DNA of 64,000 bases from Streptomyces sp. NBC_01775 (GTDB taxonomy: Bacteria > Actinomycetota > Actinomycetes > Streptomycetales > Streptomycetaceae), in contig NZ_CP109104.1 in assembly GCF_035917675.1 (NCBI RefSeq), positions 7,688,001 through 7,752,000 of the forward strand, read 5' to 3'. This document shows, piece by piece, positions 45,020 through 62,260 of the stretch; within the stretch, counting starts at the first letter, position 1; every line of letters starts with the position of its first letter. Made by a program: the position numbers and the translations under genes. The notes beneath the pieces were generated by a model. That model saw nothing but the letters and a program-made list of their open reading frames with translations. It was not told the origin of the DNA and did no database searches.

Positions 45020-45023
<4 letters not shown>
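44901..45023 (-). CDS. 40-codon ORF coupled to both neighbours
   Basis: ATG 45023 overlaps the PKS-C stop (ATGA) and its own stop overlaps the flavoprotein start (ATGA), so it exactly fills the gap. The 40-residue product is Pro/Ser/Thr-rich with a repeated SVTTST and ends HIEGAVP. There is no Shine-Dalgarno site of its own; translation would depend on reinitiation after PKS-C. It may be a real small protein or only spacer sequence. I recognise no family. Confidence 0.4.
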
Positions 45024-49987
<4,964 letters not shown>

Positions 49988-49988
49988 C

Positions 49989-52900
49989 TCAGGCCCCCTT
50001 CAGCTCCTTGTCGATGAAGTCCAGGACCTCTTCGGCAGACGCCGCCTGGATCCGGTCCGTCACGCTCTCCTCGGCCGCGGCGCCGTCCCCGGCGCCCTCA
50101 GCGCCCGGGGCGGCCGGCGTGGAGCGCGCCTCGTTCCACTTCGCCATGAGGACCCGCAGCCGCCGCGCCACCGCCTCGCTGCCCTCGCCGGCGGGCGGCA
50201 GCGCGGTGAGCGCCTCCTCCAGCCGGTCCAGGTCCCGCAGCACCGTGTCCGAGGCGTCGGCGGGGGAGGGCGCCAACTGGGCGCGCAGATACGCCGCGAG
50301 CGCGTCCGCCGTCGGGTAGTCGAAGACCAGCGTCGCCCGCAGGGTCAGGCCGGTGGCCGTGCCCAGCCGGTTGCGCAGCTCGACGGCGGTCAGCGAGTCG
50401 AAGCCCAGCTCCTGGAACGCCCGCCCGCTGTCGATGTCCTCGGGAGAGCCGTGGCCGAGGACGGCGGCGATGTGACCGCGCACGGTCTCCAGCACGAGGC
50501 GGTGCTGCTCCTCCTCGGGCCGCCCGGTCAGGCGCTGTGCCAGCGAGGGCCCGCTGTCCGCGTGCGCCCTGCGGGCCGGGACCCGCACGACGTCGCTCAG
50601 GATCGCGGGCAGCAGCCCGGCGGACGCCTGCGAGCGCAGCGGACGCATGTCCAGCCGCGCCGGCAGCAACAGCGCGGCCCCGGGCCGCAGCAGCGCCGCG
50701 TCCAGCAGCCCCAGCGCCTCGTCGGTCGGCAGCGGCACGAGCCCGTTACGGGCCAGCCGGGCCTGGCCCGCGCCCTCCAGATGTGCGGTCAGCCCGCTGC
50801 TGTGCGCCCAGAGTCCCCAGGCGAGGGAGGTGGCGGGGAGTCCTCGGGTGTGGCGGTGGTGGGCGAGTGCGTCGAGGAAGGTGTTGGCCGCGGCGTAGTT
50901 GGCCTGCCCGGGGCTGCCGAGGGTGCCGGCGGTCGAGGAGAACAGCACGAACGCCGCCAGCTCCGCCTCCGCCGTCAGCTCGTGCAGATTCCACGCCGCG
51001 TCCGCCTTGGGACGCATGACGGTGGCCAGCCGCTCGGGAGTGAGCGAGGTGACGGTCGCGTCGTCGAGCGTTCCGGCCGCGTGCACGACGGCGGTGAGCG
51101 GGTGCGCGGCGGGCACGTCCGCCAGCAGCCCGGCCAGCGCCTGGCGGTCGGCCGCGTCGCACGCGGCGATCGTCACCTCGGCGCCGTGCGCGATCAGTTC
51201 GGCCTCCAGCTCCAGCGCGCCTTCCGCATCGGGACCCCTGCGGCCGGCCAGCAGCAGGTGCCGCGCGCCGTGTTCGGTCACCAGGTGCCGCGCCACGTGC
51301 CCGCCGAGGGTGCCCGTGCCACCGGTGATCAGCACGGTGCCCTCCGGATCGAGCGCGAAGTGCGCGCCGTCCGCCGCGGCTTCGGCCCGGCGCAGCCGTG
51401 GCACCCGCGCCTGTCCGGCGCGCAGCGCGGCCTGCGGCAGCCGTCCGGCGACGACGCCGGCCAGCGCCGCCAGCGACTCCGGCCTTCCGTCGTGGTCGAG
51501 GAGCTGGATGCGCCCCGGGTTCTCCGACTGGGCGCTGCGCAGCAGCCCCCATTGCGCTGCCGCCGCCAGGTCGAGGGGCGGTGCCGCAGGATCGTGCGGG
51601 TCCGCCGGGACCGCCCCCTGGGTGAGGACGACCAGGCGGGTGTGCGTGCACCGGTCTTCGGCCAGCCACTGGCGCAGCAGCTCCAGCAGCCGGGCGGCCC
51701 CGGTCCGGGCCGTCTGCGCGGGGGTGGCGCCGCCGGGCGCGGGGTCCGGGCCCGGCGTGGCGGCGTTGACCAGCAGTACCTCGGGCAGCGACGTGTCCTC
51801 TCCCGTCGAGGCGAGAAGCGTCGCCAGGTCGGGCCACTCCGTCACCTCCGGGCCGCCTGGCAGCGCGGGAACGGCTCCCAGCGCCGCCCACCGGGCGGAC
51901 ACGTCGGCACCCGGGGCACCCGGGGCAGGCGGGCCGGAAGGCAGCGCGGCGGCGGGCCAGGCCAGTTGCCACAGAGCCTCGGTGGGGGAGAGCCGGTCGG
52001 TGCGCAGCCGCTCCGTGCTGAGGGGGCGCAGGCGGAGGGAGCCCACGTGGGCGACCGGCGCGCCGGACGGGTCGGCGAGCCACAGGCGTACGCCGTCCTC
52101 GCCGACCGGTGTCAACCGCACGCGCAGCGCCCGGTGTTCACCGCCGAGCCCGGCCAGGGACACCCCGGTCCAGGCGAACGGCAGCCATGCTGTCTGCGCC
52201 TCTTCCCGGTCCCCGGCTCCCGTGCGGGCGAGCACCAAGGGGTGCAGCGCCGCGTCGAGAAGCGCCGGGTGCAGGGCATAGCCCGCCACGTCGGCGTCCT
52301 CGGGCAGGTCCACCTCGGCGTACAGGTCCGCGCCGTCCCGCCAGGCCGCGCGCAGTCCCTGGAAGGCGGGGCCGTGGGCGACACCGGTGGCGACGAACAT
52401 GTCGTAGACCGCGCCGACGTCGACCGGCTCGGCTCCCTCGGGCGGCCACACGCCCGCCGTCGGCCACCCCTCCGGTGCGCCGTCGTCCGGCGTCGGGCCC
52501 GCCGCCAGCGTGCCCGTGGCGTGGCGTTCCCACTCCGCCGGTGCCGTGTCCTCCCTGCCGCCGGCCGACCCGGCCTCCGGACGGCCGAACACCGCCACGG
52601 GGCGCCGTCCGTGCGCGTCGGGCGCGCCGACCGCGACCTGAAGCTCGACCGCGCCCCGCTCCGGCACCACCAGCGGGGCGAGCAGGGTGAGGTCTTCCAG
52701 CTGGTCGCAGCCCGTCTCGCGCGCTGCCTGGGCCGCCAGTTCGACATAGGCGGCGCCCGGCAGTACGGCGGTGTCGGCGACCGTGTGCTCCGCGAGCCAC
52801 GGGTGCGTACGCAGCGCGATCCTGCCCGTCAGCACACAGCCGTCCTCGCCCGCCAGCGGCACGGTCGTCCCCAGCATCCGGTGGCCCGAGCCGCCCGCCG

Positions 52901-55900
52901 CCGCGCCGGGCGCCGTCGGCTCCAGCCAGAACCGCTGCCGCTGGAAGGCGTACGTGGGCAACGGGGCCGGCGGGGCCACCGGGGCGAGCCCGCCCGGGTG
53001 CGCGGGCAGCACCCGGGCCCAGTCCGGCCGCGCGCCGTGCGCATGGGCGCGGACGCAGGCGGCCAGCAGCTCACGCGGGCCGTCCTGTTCCCGGCGCAGC
53101 GTGCCGAGGACCGTGGCCGCCACCCCCTGGGCCGCACAGCTCTGCTCGACGCCCAGCGTGAGCACGGGGTGCGGGCTCGCCTCCACGAACAGCCGGTGCC
53201 CCGACTCCAGCAGCGCGCCGGTGACAGGGCCGAACCGCACCTGCTCGCGCAGGTTCCGGTACCAGTACTCCGCGTCGAGCCCGGCCGTATCCAGCTCACC
53301 GCCGGTGACGGTGGAGTAGAAGGGCACCTCGGCCGAGCGCGGCGCGAGCGGCGCCAGGCTCTCCAGCAACTCCTCGCGAATCGCCTCGACATGGTGCGAG
53401 TGGGAGGCGTAGTCGACGTCGATGGTGCGGGCGCGTACGCCGTCCGCCTGGCAGCGCGCGACCAGCTCGGCCAGCGCGTCCCGGTCGCCGGAGACGACGG
53501 TGGAGTCCGGGCCGTTGACGGAGGCCACGCTCAGCGTGCCGGGCCGGTCGGCCAGCAGTTCTTCCACCGCGTCGGCGCCCAGCGGGACCGAGGCCATGCC
53601 GCCCGAGCCCGCCAGCGCGCGCAGCGCCCTGCTGCGCAGGGCCACCACGCGTGCCGCGTCCTCCAGCGACAGCCCGCCCGCGACACAGGCGGCGGCGATC
53701 TCTCCCTGCGAGTGTCCGACGACGGCGTCGGGCCGCAATCCGGCGGCCCGCCACACCTCGGCGAGGGAGACCATCACGGCGAACAGCGCGGGTTGCACCA
53801 CGTCCACCCGCTCCAGCGAGGGCGCGTCCGCACCGGCGCGCAGTACGTCCAGCAGTGACCAGCCGGTGTGCGGCTCCAGCGCCTCGGCGCACGCGTCCAG
53901 CCGTTCGCGGAAGACCGCCGAGGCCGCGTACAGGTCCAGGCCCATTCCGGCCCACTGCGAGCCCTGTCCGGGGAATACGAAGACGGTGCCGCCCGGGTCG
54001 GCGGCTGCCGTGCCCTGGACGAGCGCGCTGTGCGGCTCGCCCGAGGAGAGCGCGCCGAGGCCGTCCAGCAGGTCCGGCAGGGTGCGGCCGACCACGGCCG
54101 CGCGGTGGGGGTGGTGCGTGCGCGCTGTGGCCAGCGTGTGGGCGACCCCTGCGAGGGACACGCCCTCGCTGCGGGCGGCGAACCCGGCCAGCTTCGCGGC
54201 CTGTTCGCGCAGTGCGGGCTCGGTCTTGGCGGACAGCAGCCACGGAACGGGCCACGCGGCCCCCTCGCCCTCCGGCGCGGCACCCGGGCCCGGGTCCGAG
54301 CCGGAGTCCGATTCCGTGGCGGCGGCTTCCGCCTCCGGCGCCGCCTCCGGCGCCGCCTCCAGGATGACGTGGGCGTTCGTCCCGCTGATGCCGAACGAGG
54401 AGATCCCCGCGCGCCGGGGCCGCCCCGGCACCTCGGGCCAGGGCGTGTGCTCGGTCAGCAGCGCGACGGCGCCCTCCGCCCACTCGACGTGCGGGGAGGG
54501 CGCGTCGATGTGCAAGGAGCGCGGCAGGCTCCCGTGCCGCAGCGACTCCACCATCTTGATCACCCCGGCCACCCCGGCGGCCTGCTGGGTGTGCCCGAGG
54601 TTGGACTTGACGGAGCCGAGCCACAGCGGCCGGTCCTCGGGCCGCTCCTGCCCGTACGTCGCCAGCAGCGCCCCCGCCTCGATGGGGTCGCCCAGGCTGG
54701 TGCCGGTGCCGTGGGCCTCCACGGCGTCGACGTCGGCCGGGCCCAGCTTCGCGCCGGCCAGCGCGGCACGGATCACCCGCTGCTGGGAGGGCCCGTTGGG
54801 AGCGGTGAGTCCGTTGCTGGCGCCGTCCTGGTTGACGGCGGAGCCGCGGACGACCGCGAGCACCTGATGCCCCTTCGCCCGCGCGTCCGAGAGGCGCTCG
54901 ACGAGCAGCATGCCCACGCCCTCGGAGAAGCCCGTACCGTCGGCCGCAGCCGCGAACGGCTTGCACCGCCCGTCCGGCGAGAGCCCCCGTTGCCTGCTGA
55001 ACCCGGTGAAGACCCCGGGCGCCGACATCACCGTCACCCCGCCCGTCAGCGCCAGGTCGCACTCGTCGTTGCGCAGCGACTGGCAGGCCAGATGGAGCGA
55101 GACCAGCGACGAGGAGCAGGCGGTGTCCAGCGTGATCGCCGGCCCCTCCAGGCCGAGCGCGTAGGCGATACGGCCCGAGGCGACGCTGCTGGTCGCCCCC
55201 GTGAGCAGATACCCCTCCAGCGCGTCGTGCGAGGGACCGGCGGCGCTGACCGCGTAGTGATGGTCGGCCATCCCCACGAACGTGCCCGTACGGCTGCCGC
55301 GCAGCGACTCCGGTACGACTCCCGCACGCTCCAGCGCCTCCCACGCCGTCTCCAGCAGCAACCGTTGCTGCGGGTCGGTGGCGAGGGCCTCGCGGGGGCT
55401 CATGGCGAAGAACTCGGCGTCGAAGCGGTCGGCTTCGATGAATCCGCCGCGCGTCACATACGTGGTGCCGGGGTGGTCCGGATCGGGGTGGTAGAGCCCC
55501 TCCAGGTCCCAGCCCCGGTCCTCGGGAAAGTCGTCGATGGCGTCCCGCGCACCGGCCACCAGCTCCCACAGGTCCTCGGGGGAGACCACCCCGCCCGGGT
55601 AGCGGCAGGCCATGCCGACGATGGCGATCGGCTCGTCCGCCGTACGCGCCCCGCTCCCCGCGACGGTCCGGACCGTCGCCCCCGCCGTGGCCGCGCCGCC
55701 GACCTGCTCCAGCAGGTGCGCGGCGAGTGCGGCCGTCGTCGGGTGGTCGAAGATGACGGTGGCGGGCAGCCGCAGGCCGGTCGCCGCGTTCAGCCGGTTG
55801 CGCAGCTCGACGGCGGTCAGCGAGTCGAATCCCAGCTCCTGGAAGGGCCGTTCGGGATCGACCGCCTCCACGGACGCGTGGCCCAGCACCGCGCCGATGT

Positions 55901-58900
55901 GCCCGCGCACCAGGTCCAGCAGCACCCGCTGCTGCTCGGCGGCCGAACGCCCCGCGAGCTGCCTGCCCAGCGCCGACGAGGCGCCCGCCGCGGCCCGGTT
56001 CCGGCGTACGGTACGCCGGGCCATGCCGCGCACCATGGGCGGCAGCCCCTCGGCGTCGGCCAGCGCCCGCAGCGTCTTGACGTGGAACCGCGCGGGCACC
56101 AGCGTCGGCTGGGCCGGCGTGACCGCGCCGCTCAGCAGCGCCAGCCCCTCCTCGTCGGACAGCGGCACCAGCATGCTGCGGCTCGTCCTCGCCCTGTCCT
56201 CCTCGAACAGCTTCGCCGTGATGCCGCTGGCCTGCTCCCAGAGTCCCCAGGCGAGGGAGGTGGCGGGGAGTCCTTGGGTGTGGCGGTGGTGGGCGAGGGT
56301 GTCGAGGAAGGTGTTGGCGGCTGCGTAGTTGGCTTGTCCGGGGTTGCCGAGGGTGCCGGCGACGGAGGAGTAGAGGACGAAGGCGGCGAGGTCGGTGTCG
56401 GCGGTCAGTTCGTGGAGGTTCCAGGCGGCGTCCACCTTCGGCCGCAGCACCGGCTCCAGCTGATCGGCTGTGAGCGTCGTGACGGCCGCGTCGTCCGTGA
56501 TCCCGGCGGCGTGGAAGACGGCGGTGAGGGGGTGTGTGTCGGGGATGGTGGTCAGGAGTGCGGCGAGTGCGTCGCGGTCGGCGGCGTCGCAGGCGGCGAC
56601 GGTGGTCTCGGCACCGAGTGCGGTGAGTTCGTCCCGCAGCGCGTCGGCTCCGTCGGCTGTCGCGCCCCGTCGGCTGGTCAGCAGCAGGTGCCGCACGCCG
56701 TGCTCGGCCACCAGGTGACGTGCCGTCAGGGCGCCGAGGGTGCCGGTGCCGCCGGTGATGAGGACGGTGCCGTCGGGGTCGAGGGGCTGGGGGAGGGTGA
56801 GGACGACCTTGCCGGTGTGCCGGGCCTGACTCAGGTGACGGAACGCCGTCGGCGCCTCACGTACGTCGAACGCCGTGACCGGCAACGGGCTCAGCACCCC
56901 GCTCTCACACAGCGCCACCAGCTCCCGCAGCATCTGTTGAATACGGTCGGCGCCCGGCTCGAACATCTCGAACGCCCGGTAGGTCACGCCGGGGTGGGTG
57001 GCGGCGATGTCTGCGGGTTGGCGGATGTCGGTCTTGCCCATTTCGAGGAAGTGGCCGCCGCGGGGGAGGAGGCGGAGGGAGGCGTCGACGAAGTCGCCGG
57101 CGAGGGAGTCGAGGACGATATCGACGCCCTGCCCTTCGGTGGCGGTCAGGATGTGGTGTTCGAAGTCGAGGGTGCGGGAGTTGGCGATGTGGGCGTCGTC
57201 GAACCCCATCGCCCGCAGGGTGTCCCACTTGGGCGGGCTGGCCGTGGCGTAGACCTCGGCGCCCCAGTGGCGGGCCAGCTGTGTGGCGGCCATACCGACC
57301 CCACCGGTCGCCGCGTGCACCAACAGGCGCTGTCCGGGCGCCAGTCGGGCCAGATCCGCCAGTCCGTAGTACGCCGTCAGGAAGACGATGGGCGCGGCGG
57401 CGGCCTGGGTGAACGACCATCCCTTCGGCATCCGTACGAGCAGCCGGTGATCGGTCACCGCGAGCGGGGCCATCGCCCCGTCGTCGAAGATGCCCATCAC
57501 CCGGTCACCCGGCGCCAGACCGGGCACGCCCGGGCCCGTCTCCGTGACCACACCGGCGGCCTCACCGCCCACCACCGCCTGCCCCGGATAGACCCCGAGC
57601 GCGATGAGCACGTCCCGGAAGTTCATCCCCGCCGCCCGTACCGCCACCCGCACCTCGCCACGGCCCAGCGGGCGCAGCTTCTCCTCGTGCCGGGCGAACG
57701 TCAGCCGGTCCAGCGTGCCGGGCTCGGTGAGGTCCAGCCGCCACGCGGTGGTGTCCGAGGGCGGCACCAGCACGGACTCTCCGGCGGCGCGAACCAGCCG
57801 GGGCGCGTACGCGGCCCCGCCGCGCACCGCCAACTGCGGCTCGCCGCAGGCCAGCGCGCTCGGCAGACCGCGTACGGACTCGGCCGCGCCGTCGACGTCC
57901 ACGACCTGTACGCGCCCCGGGTGCTCGCTCTGCGCCACCCGTACGAAGCCCCAGCCGGTGGCGGCGGCCGGGTCGGCGACGCGCTCGCCCGGCAGCACGG
58001 CGACGGCCTCGCGCGTCAGCACCGCCAGCCGGGCCCCGGCCACCCGCTCGTCCGCCAGCCATTCCCGCACCAGCGCGTGGGCGGCGCGCGTGGCACCGTG
58101 TGCGCGGGCCACCATGGAGGAGTCCGCGGCTGCCGCGTCCGAACTGTGCTCCTGCTGCTCCTGCCCCGGCGCCGTCGGCCCGCCTGCGCCGCAGTCGAGC
58201 GGTGCGAGCACCGTCCCCGGTACCGGGGCCCCGGCGTCCAGGGCGCGGAAGAGATGTGCCAGGTCCGGGTAGCTGCGTACCCCCACTCCCAGCTCCGCAG
58301 AGAACGAGGAGAGTGCGGAGAGTTCGGCGGGCACACGGCCGACCAGGGCCCACTCGCCGCTGTCCGCCGCCCCGTCCGCCTGGTGCGGCGCCGTCTCGAT
58401 CTGCTGCGCCGTCTCGATCCGCTGCCAGTCGACCTGGTGGAGCGCGTCGGCGTGCTGTCCCGCCTGCGGGGAGGCGAGCCGTTCCCGGTCCACGGGACGC
58501 CCGGTCAGCGCTTCGACCGTCGCCACAGGCGCACCGTCGAGGCCGGTCAGCGCGAGCGAGACCGTGCCCTCTTCCGGCAGCGGCGTCAGCCGTACGCGCA
58601 CGGCGGAGGCCCCGACGGCGTGGACGGTCACGCCCCGCCAGGCGAACGGCAGCCGCGCCGCGCGCTCGCTGCCGTCCTTGCCGGTGTCGGCGTCGGTGTC
58701 GCCGTCGAGGAGGGCCGTCGCGTGCAGCGCGGCGTCCAGCAGCGCGGGATGCAGCGCGAACCGCTCGGCCTGCCCGGCGTCCGGCAATTCCACCTCGGCG
58801 AAGACCTCCTCGCCGTACCGCCAGGCGGCCCGCAGCCCCTGGAACGTCGGCCCGTAGCGCACGCCCAGCGCGGCGAAGTGCGCGTAGATCTCGTCCGTTT

Positions 58901-61900
58901 CGAGCGGCGTCGCCCCCTCGGGGAGGCGGGAGTCGTCCGCGTCCGCAGGGACGTCGGGCTCCTCCTGGCCCGTCGCCGACGTCGGGGCGAGGACGCCGGT
59001 CGCGTGGCAGACCCACGGCTCGGCCTCGTCCTCGTCGTCCGCCGGCTCGGGGCGCGCGTGCAGGGAGACGGCCCGCTCCCCGTTCTCCTCCCCGGAGCCC
59101 ACGACCACCTGGAGCTGTACGGCACCGTGCTCGGGCAGGACCAACGGGGCTTCGAGCGTCAGCTCGTCGATCCGGTCACAACCGGTGTGGTGGGCCGCGT
59201 GCAGCGCCAGCTCCACGAAGGCCGTACCCGGCAGCAACGCGCTGTCCATCACCTCGTGATCGGCGAGCCACGGGTGGCTGGCGAGCGAGAGCCGCCCGGA
59301 GAACAGATGGCCCTCGCCGTTCGCCAACTCCGTACCCGCCGCCAACAGCGGATGGTCCGCCGACAGCAGCCCCGCACTCCGCAGATCCCCCGCGAACCCG
59401 GCCGCCTCGGGCCAGAACCGCTGCCGGTCGAAGGGGTAGGTGGGGAGGTCGAGGTGGGGGTGGTTTGTGGTGTCTTGGGTGGTGGTCCAGGTGGTGGGGG
59501 TGTGTCCGTGGGTGTGGGCTTGGGTGAGGGTGGTGAGCAGGCGGGTGGGGGTGGCTTCGTTGCGTCGGAGTGTGCCGAGGACGGTGGTGTGGGGGTTGGT
59601 GTCTTGGATGGGGGTGGTGAGGACGGGGTGGGGGCTGGTTTCGATGTAGGTGTGGTGGCCGTCCTCGTTGAGGAGGCGGAGGGTTTGTTCGAGGAGGACG
59701 GGGTGGCGCAGGTTGCGGTACCAGTAGTCGGCTGTCAGTTGGGTGGTGTCGAGTTGGGTGCCGGTGAGGGTGGAGTAGAAGGGGATCTGGGCGGGGCGGG
59801 GTGTGAGGGTCTTGAGGGCCTTGTGCAAGGCCGGGCGGAGATCTTCGATGTGGGGGGAGTGGCTGGCGTAGTCGACGTCGATGGTGCGGGCGCGGATGCC
59901 CTCGTTTTTGCAGGCGGCGACCATTTCGGCGAGCGCGCTGGCGTCGCCTGAAATCACGGTGCTTTCGGGCCCGTTGTGCGCGGCGACGTGCAGCCCCGGG
60001 TACGGGGCGAGCCGTGCGGCGGTCTCCTCGGCGCTCAGGGGGATCGAGGCCATGCCGCCGCTTCCCGTGAGGGTGACCAGGGCTTGGCTGCGCAGGCACA
60101 CGATCCGCGCGGCGTCATCCAGGCTGAGCGCTCCGGCAACATGCGCGGCGGCGATCTCGCCCTGTGAGTGTCCGATGACCGCGTCGGCCCGAATGCCGTG
60201 GGATTCCCACACCCGCGCCAGGGAGACCATGAGCGCGAACAACGCGGGCTGGACGACATCGACCCGCTCGAACCCCGGTGCCCCGGCCCGCTCATGCAGG
60301 ACATCGAACAGGTCCCAGTCCACGTACGTGCTCAAGGCATCCGCGCACTCCCGCAAACTCGCGGCGAAGACCGGCGAGGAATCCAGCAGGCCGATGCCCA
60401 TCCCGGCCCATTGCGAGCCCTGACCGGGAAAGACGAACACCGTCTTGCCCGGGTCGGGCGAGGCAGCCCCCTCCACCACCGACGCATGCGGCATCCCCTG
60501 CCCGAGGGACTCCAGCCCGGCCAGCAGTTCTTCCCGCTCCTGGCTGATGACCCCCGCCCGGTACAGGTGGTGCGTGCGCGAGGCGGCCAACGCCCGTGCG
60601 GCCTCGGCGAGGTCCAGTCCGGGCCGTTCCTTCACGTAGGCGGCCAGACGTGCCGCCTGTTCCCGCAGCGCGCTCTCCGTCTTGCCGGACAGCAGCCATG
60701 GGACGGCGGGGTGTCCGGCGCCCGCGTCGGGTCCTTCCTCCGGAGTGTCCGCCCGCTCGGGTGCGGCCTCCAGGATCACGTGGGCGTTCGTGCCGCTCAC
60801 TCCGAACGAGGAGACGCCCGCGCGACGGGGCCGGTCCAACTCCGGCCAGGGGGTCGCCCTGTCGAGGAGGGCGACGCGGCCGGCGGACCAGTCCACATGG
60901 TCGCTGGGCTCGTCGATGTGCAGCGACTCGGGGAGGACGCCGTGCCGCATGGCCTCGATCATCTTGATGACGCCCGCGACCCCGGCCGCCGCCTGGGTGT
61001 GGCCGATGTTGGACTTGACGGAGCCGAGCCACAGGGGACGGTCCTCGGGCCGCTCCTGGCCGTAGGTCGCCAGCAGCGCCTGGGCCTCGATGGGGTCGCC
61101 GAGGGTGGTGCCGGTGCCGTGGGCCTCCACGGCGTCGACCTGGTCGGGGGTGAGCCGGGCGTCGGCGAGGGCCTGTTCGATGACGCGCTGCTGTGCGGGC
61201 CCGTTGGGCGCGGTGAGCCCGTTGCTGGCGCCGTCCTGGTTGACGGCCGAGCCGCGCAGGACGGCCAGGATGCGGTGCCCGTTGCGCTGGGCGTCCGAGA
61301 GGCGCTCCACCAGCAGCAGGCCGAGCCCTTCGCCCCATGCGGTGCCGTCGGCCGAGGCCGCGAAGGCGCGGCAGCGCCCGTCGGCGGACAGGCCGCGCTG
61401 GCGGCTGAACTCGACAAAGCCCGCCGGGGTCGACATCACCGTCACCCCGCCGGCGAACGCGAGCGAGCATTCGCGCTGGCGCAGGGCGCGCGCTGCCAGA
61501 TGGAGCGCGACGAGCGAGGCGGAGCAGGCCGTGTCCACGGTGACGGCCGGGCCCTCGAAGCCGAAGGAGTACGCCAGCCTGCCCGAGACGGCGCTGGCGG
61601 AGGTGCCCGTGGCCAAATAGCCCTCGACGCTTTCCTGCGAGCCGAGGAAATTCCGCGCGTAGTCCTGGCCGTTGGTGCCGACGAAAACTCCCGTATCGCT
61701 GCCGCGCAGCGCCGACGGCAGGATTCCGGCGCGCTCCAGGGTCTCCCACGCGCTTTCCAGGAGCAGCCGCTGCTGGGGGTCCATGGCCAAGGCCTCGCGG
61801 GGGCTGACACCGAAGAAGTCGGCGTCGAACGAGGCCACATCGTCGAGGAAAGAGCCCTCGCGGGTGTAGGTCTTTCCGACGCTGTCGGGGTCGGGGTCGA

Positions 61901-62168
61901 AGAGGGCATCGGTGTCCCAGCCCCGGTCCTTCGGGAATTCCGACACCGCTTCGCGCCCCTCGGCCAACAGCTCCCACAGCTGCTCGGGGGAGTCGGAGCC
62001 GCCGGGGAAACGGCAGCTCATCCCCACGATGGCGAGCGGCTCGTGCTCCTTGTCCTCGGCCTCCCGCAGCCGACGGTGTGCCTGCCGCAGATCGGCGGTC
62101 GCCCGCCTCAGATAGTCGCGCAGCCTCTCGTCATTCACCGTGGTGCTGCCAGCGGAATCAGAATTCAT
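49989..62168 (-). CDS. Type I PKS, two modules: KS-AT-DH-ER-KR-ACP / KS-AT-DH-KR-ACP (PKS-B)
   Basis: A 4059-residue protein. Docking helix 1-40. First module: KS (Cys near 214, TACSASL), AT near 580-880 with GHSQGE and YASH (methylmalonyl), DH near 940-1210 ([11 protein letters not shown]), ER near 1510-1790 ([10 protein letters not shown]), KR near 1800-1990 with GGTGTLG, Asp in ITDD and YAAAN, ACP with LGFDSL near 2111. Second module: KS (Cys near 2350), AT with GHSQGE/YASH (methylmalonyl), DH ([11 protein letters not shown]), KR with LDD and YAAAN, ACP near 3922, then a C-terminal docking helix. All domains look active. Both KRs have the B-type LDD-like Asp. Expected units: alpha-methyl fully reduced, then alpha-methyl enoyl. 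Confidence 0.95.
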   Translation of the reverse strand: MNSDSAGSTTVNDERLRDYLRRATADLRQAHRRLREAEDKEHEPLAIVGMSCRFPGGSDSPEQLWELLAEGREAVSEFPKDRGWDTDALFDPDPDSVGKTYTREGSFLDDVASFDADFFGVSPREALAMDPQQRLLLESAWETLERAGILPSALRGSDTGVFVGTNGQDYARNFLGSQESVEGYLATGTSASAVSGRLAYSFGFEGPAVTVDTACSASLVALHLAARALRQRECSLAFAGGVTVMSTPAGFVEFSRQRGLSADGRCRAFAASADGTAWGEGLGLLLVERLSDAQRNGHRILAVLRGSAVNQDGASNGLTAPNGPAQQRVIEQALADARLTPDQVDAVEAHGTGTTLGDPIEAQALLATYGQERPEDRPLWLGSVKSNIGHTQAAAGVAGVIKMIEAMRHGVLPESLHIDEPSDHVDWSAGRVALLDRATPWPELDRPRRAGVSSFGVSGTNAHVILEAAPERADTPEEGPDAGAGHPAVPWLLSGKTESALREQAARLAAYVKERPGLDLAEAARALAASRTHHLYRAGVISQEREELLAGLESLGQGMPHASVVEGAASPDPGKTVFVFPGQGSQWAGMGIGLLDSSPVFAASLRECADALSTYVDWDLFDVLHERAGAPGFERVDVVQPALFALMVSLARVWESHGIRADAVIGHSQGEIAAAHVAGALSLDDAARIVCLRSQALVTLTGSGGMASIPLSAEETAARLAPYPGLHVAAHNGPESTVISGDASALAEMVAACKNEGIRARTIDVDYASHSPHIEDLRPALHKALKTLTPRPAQIPFYSTLTGTQLDTTQLTADYWYRNLRHPVLLEQTLRLLNEDGHHTYIETSPHPVLTTPIQDTNPHTTVLGTLRRNEATPTRLLTTLTQAHTHGHTPTTWTTTQDTTNHPHLDLPTYPFDRQRFWPEAAGFAGDLRSAGLLSADHPLLAAGTELANGEGHLFSGRLSLASHPWLADHEVMDSALLPGTAFVELALHAAHHTGCDRIDELTLEAPLVLPEHGAVQLQVVVGSGEENGERAVSLHARPEPADDEDEAEPWVCHATGVLAPTSATGQEEPDVPADADDSRLPEGATPLETDEIYAHFAALGVRYGPTFQGLRAAWRYGEEVFAEVELPDAGQAERFALHPALLDAALHATALLDGDTDADTGKDGSERAARLPFAWRGVTVHAVGASAVRVRLTPLPEEGTVSLALTGLDGAPVATVEALTGRPVDRERLASPQAGQHADALHQVDWQRIETAQQIETAPHQADGAADSGEWALVGRVPAELSALSSFSAELGVGVRSYPDLAHLFRALDAGAPVPGTVLAPLDCGAGGPTAPGQEQQEHSSDAAAADSSMVARAHGATRAAHALVREWLADERVAGARLAVLTREAVAVLPGERVADPAAATGWGFVRVAQSEHPGRVQVVDVDGAAESVRGLPSALACGEPQLAVRGGAAYAPRLVRAAGESVLVPPSDTTAWRLDLTEPGTLDRLTFARHEEKLRPLGRGEVRVAVRAAGMNFRDVLIALGVYPGQAVVGGEAAGVVTETGPGVPGLAPGDRVMGIFDDGAMAPLAVTDHRLLVRMPKGWSFTQAAAAPIVFLTAYYGLADLARLAPGQRLLVHAATGGVGMAATQLARHWGAEVYATASPPKWDTLRAMGFDDAHIANSRTLDFEHHILTATEGQGVDIVLDSLAGDFVDASLRLLPRGGHFLEMGKTDIRQPADIAATHPGVTYRAFEMFEPGADRIQQMLRELVALCESGVLSPLPVTAFDVREAPTAFRHLSQARHTGKVVLTLPQPLDPDGTVLITGGTGTLGALTARHLVAEHGVRHLLLTSRRGATADGADALRDELTALGAETTVAACDAADRDALAALLTTIPDTHPLTAVFHAAGITDDAAVTTLTADQLEPVLRPKVDAAWNLHELTADTDLAAFVLYSSVAGTLGNPGQANYAAANTFLDTLAHHRHTQGLPATSLAWGLWEQASGITAKLFEEDRARTSRSMLVPLSDEEGLALLSGAVTPAQPTLVPARFHVKTLRALADAEGLPPMVRGMARRTVRRNRAAAGASSALGRQLAGRSAAEQQRVLLDLVRGHIGAVLGHASVEAVDPERPFQELGFDSLTAVELRNRLNAATGLRLPATVIFDHPTTAALAAHLLEQVGGAATAGATVRTVAGSGARTADEPIAIVGMACRYPGGVVSPEDLWELVAGARDAIDDFPEDRGWDLEGLYHPDPDHPGTTYVTRGGFIEADRFDAEFFAMSPREALATDPQQRLLLETAWEALERAGVVPESLRGSRTGTFVGMADHHYAVSAAGPSHDALEGYLLTGATSSVASGRIAYALGLEGPAITLDTACSSSLVSLHLACQSLRNDECDLALTGGVTVMSAPGVFTGFSRQRGLSPDGRCKPFAAAADGTGFSEGVGMLLVERLSDARAKGHQVLAVVRGSAVNQDGASNGLTAPNGPSQQRVIRAALAGAKLGPADVDAVEAHGTGTSLGDPIEAGALLATYGQERPEDRPLWLGSVKSNLGHTQQAAGVAGVIKMVESLRHGSLPRSLHIDAPSPHVEWAEGAVALLTEHTPWPEVPGRPRRAGISSFGISGTNAHVILEAAPEAAPEAEAAATESDSGSDPGPGAAPEGEGAAWPVPWLLSAKTEPALREQAAKLAGFAARSEGVSLAGVAHTLATARTHHPHRAAVVGRTLPDLLDGLGALSSGEPHSALVQGTAAADPGGTVFVFPGQGSQWAGMGLDLYAASAVFRERLDACAEALEPHTGWSLLDVLRAGADAPSLERVDVVQPALFAVMVSLAEVWRAAGLRPDAVVGHSQGEIAAACVAGGLSLEDAARVVALRSRALRALAGSGGMASVPLGADAVEELLADRPGTLSVASVNGPDSTVVSGDRDALAELVARCQADGVRARTIDVDYASHSHHVEAIREELLESLAPLAPRSAEVPFYSTVTGGELDTAGLDAEYWYRNLREQVRFGPVTGALLESGHRLFVEASPHPVLTLGVEQSCAAQGVAATVLGTLRREQDGPRELLAACVRAHAHGARPDWARVLPAHPGGLAPVAPPAPLPTYAFQRQRFWLEPTAPGAAAGGSGHRMLGTTVPLAGEDGCVLTGRIALRTHPWLAEHTVADTAVLPGAAYVELAAQAARETGCDQLEDLTLLAPLVVPERGAVELQVAVGAPDAHGRRPVAVFGRPEAGSAGGREDTAPAEWERHATGTLAAGPTPDDGAPEGWPTAGVWPPEGAEPVDVGAVYDMFVATGVAHGPAFQGLRAAWRDGADLYAEVDLPEDADVAGYALHPALLDAALHPLVLARTGAGDREEAQTAWLPFAWTGVSLAGLGGEHRALRVRLTPVGEDGVRLWLADPSGAPVAHVGSLRLRPLSTERLRTDRLSPTEALWQLAWPAAALPSGPPAPGAPGADVSARWAALGAVPALPGGPEVTEWPDLATLLASTGEDTSLPEVLLVNAATPGPDPAPGGATPAQTARTGAARLLELLRQWLAEDRCTHTRLVVLTQGAVPADPHDPAAPPLDLAAAAQWGLLRSAQSENPGRIQLLDHDGRPESLAALAGVVAGRLPQAALRAGQARVPRLRRAEAAADGAHFALDPEGTVLITGGTGTLGGHVARHLVTEHGARHLLLAGRRGPDAEGALELEAELIAHGAEVTIAACDAADRQALAGLLADVPAAHPLTAVVHAAGTLDDATVTSLTPERLATVMRPKADAAWNLHELTAEAELAAFVLFSSTAGTLGSPGQANYAAANTFLDALAHHRHTRGLPATSLAWGLWAHSSGLTAHLEGAGQARLARNGLVPLPTDEALGLLDAALLRPGAALLLPARLDMRPLRSQASAGLLPAILSDVVRVPARRAHADSGPSLAQRLTGRPEEEQHRLVLETVRGHIAAVLGHGSPEDIDSGRAFQELGFDSLTAVELRNRLGTATGLTLRATLVFDYPTADALAAYLRAQLAPSPADASDTVLRDLDRLEEALTALPPAGEGSEAVARRLRVLMAKWNEARSTPAAPGAEGAGDGAAAEESVTDRIQAASAEEVLDFIDKELKGA
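50808..50887 (-). repeat. 80-bp near-identical copy shared by the two KRs of PKS-B (copy 2)
   Basis: CCAGAGTCCCCAGGCGAGGG and the following 60 bases match 56238-56317 with only a few changes, including synonymous third positions, where neighbouring KR sequence has diverged. It encodes the LAHHRHT...SLAWGLW end of KR. Confidence 0.8.
56238..56317 (-). repeat. 80-bp near-identical copy shared by the two KRs of PKS-B (copy 1)
   Basis: Partner of 50808-50887, offset 5430 bp. Likely kept alike by recombination between modules. Confidence 0.8.
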
Positions 62169-62260
62169 CAGACTTCACCAATTTCAGACTTCACCAATGC
62201 GGAAATGCCGAGTTCAGGAAACGCTCAGGTATCGGTTCGAGGGATGGTTGAGGGAAGGGG
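62169..62260 (-). other. PKS-A/PKS-B intergenic spacer built of direct repeats
   Basis: Two 15-base copies of TCAGACTTCACCAAT lie at 62168-62182 and 62184-62198, directly before the PKS-B start codon. A 15-base GGAAATGCCGAGTTC copy at 62201-62215 duplicates the last codons of PKS-A at 62264-62278. The spacer thus looks like a slipped duplication of gene ends. The GGTGA upstream of ATG 62168 is the only ribosome-site candidate and is itself in the repeat. Confidence 0.8.

Noticed and set aside
53868..59951. Plus-strand open frame of about 2000 codons opposite PKS-B
   Set aside because: Shadow of the GC-rich PKS modules; repetitive Arg/Gly/Val content and no motif.
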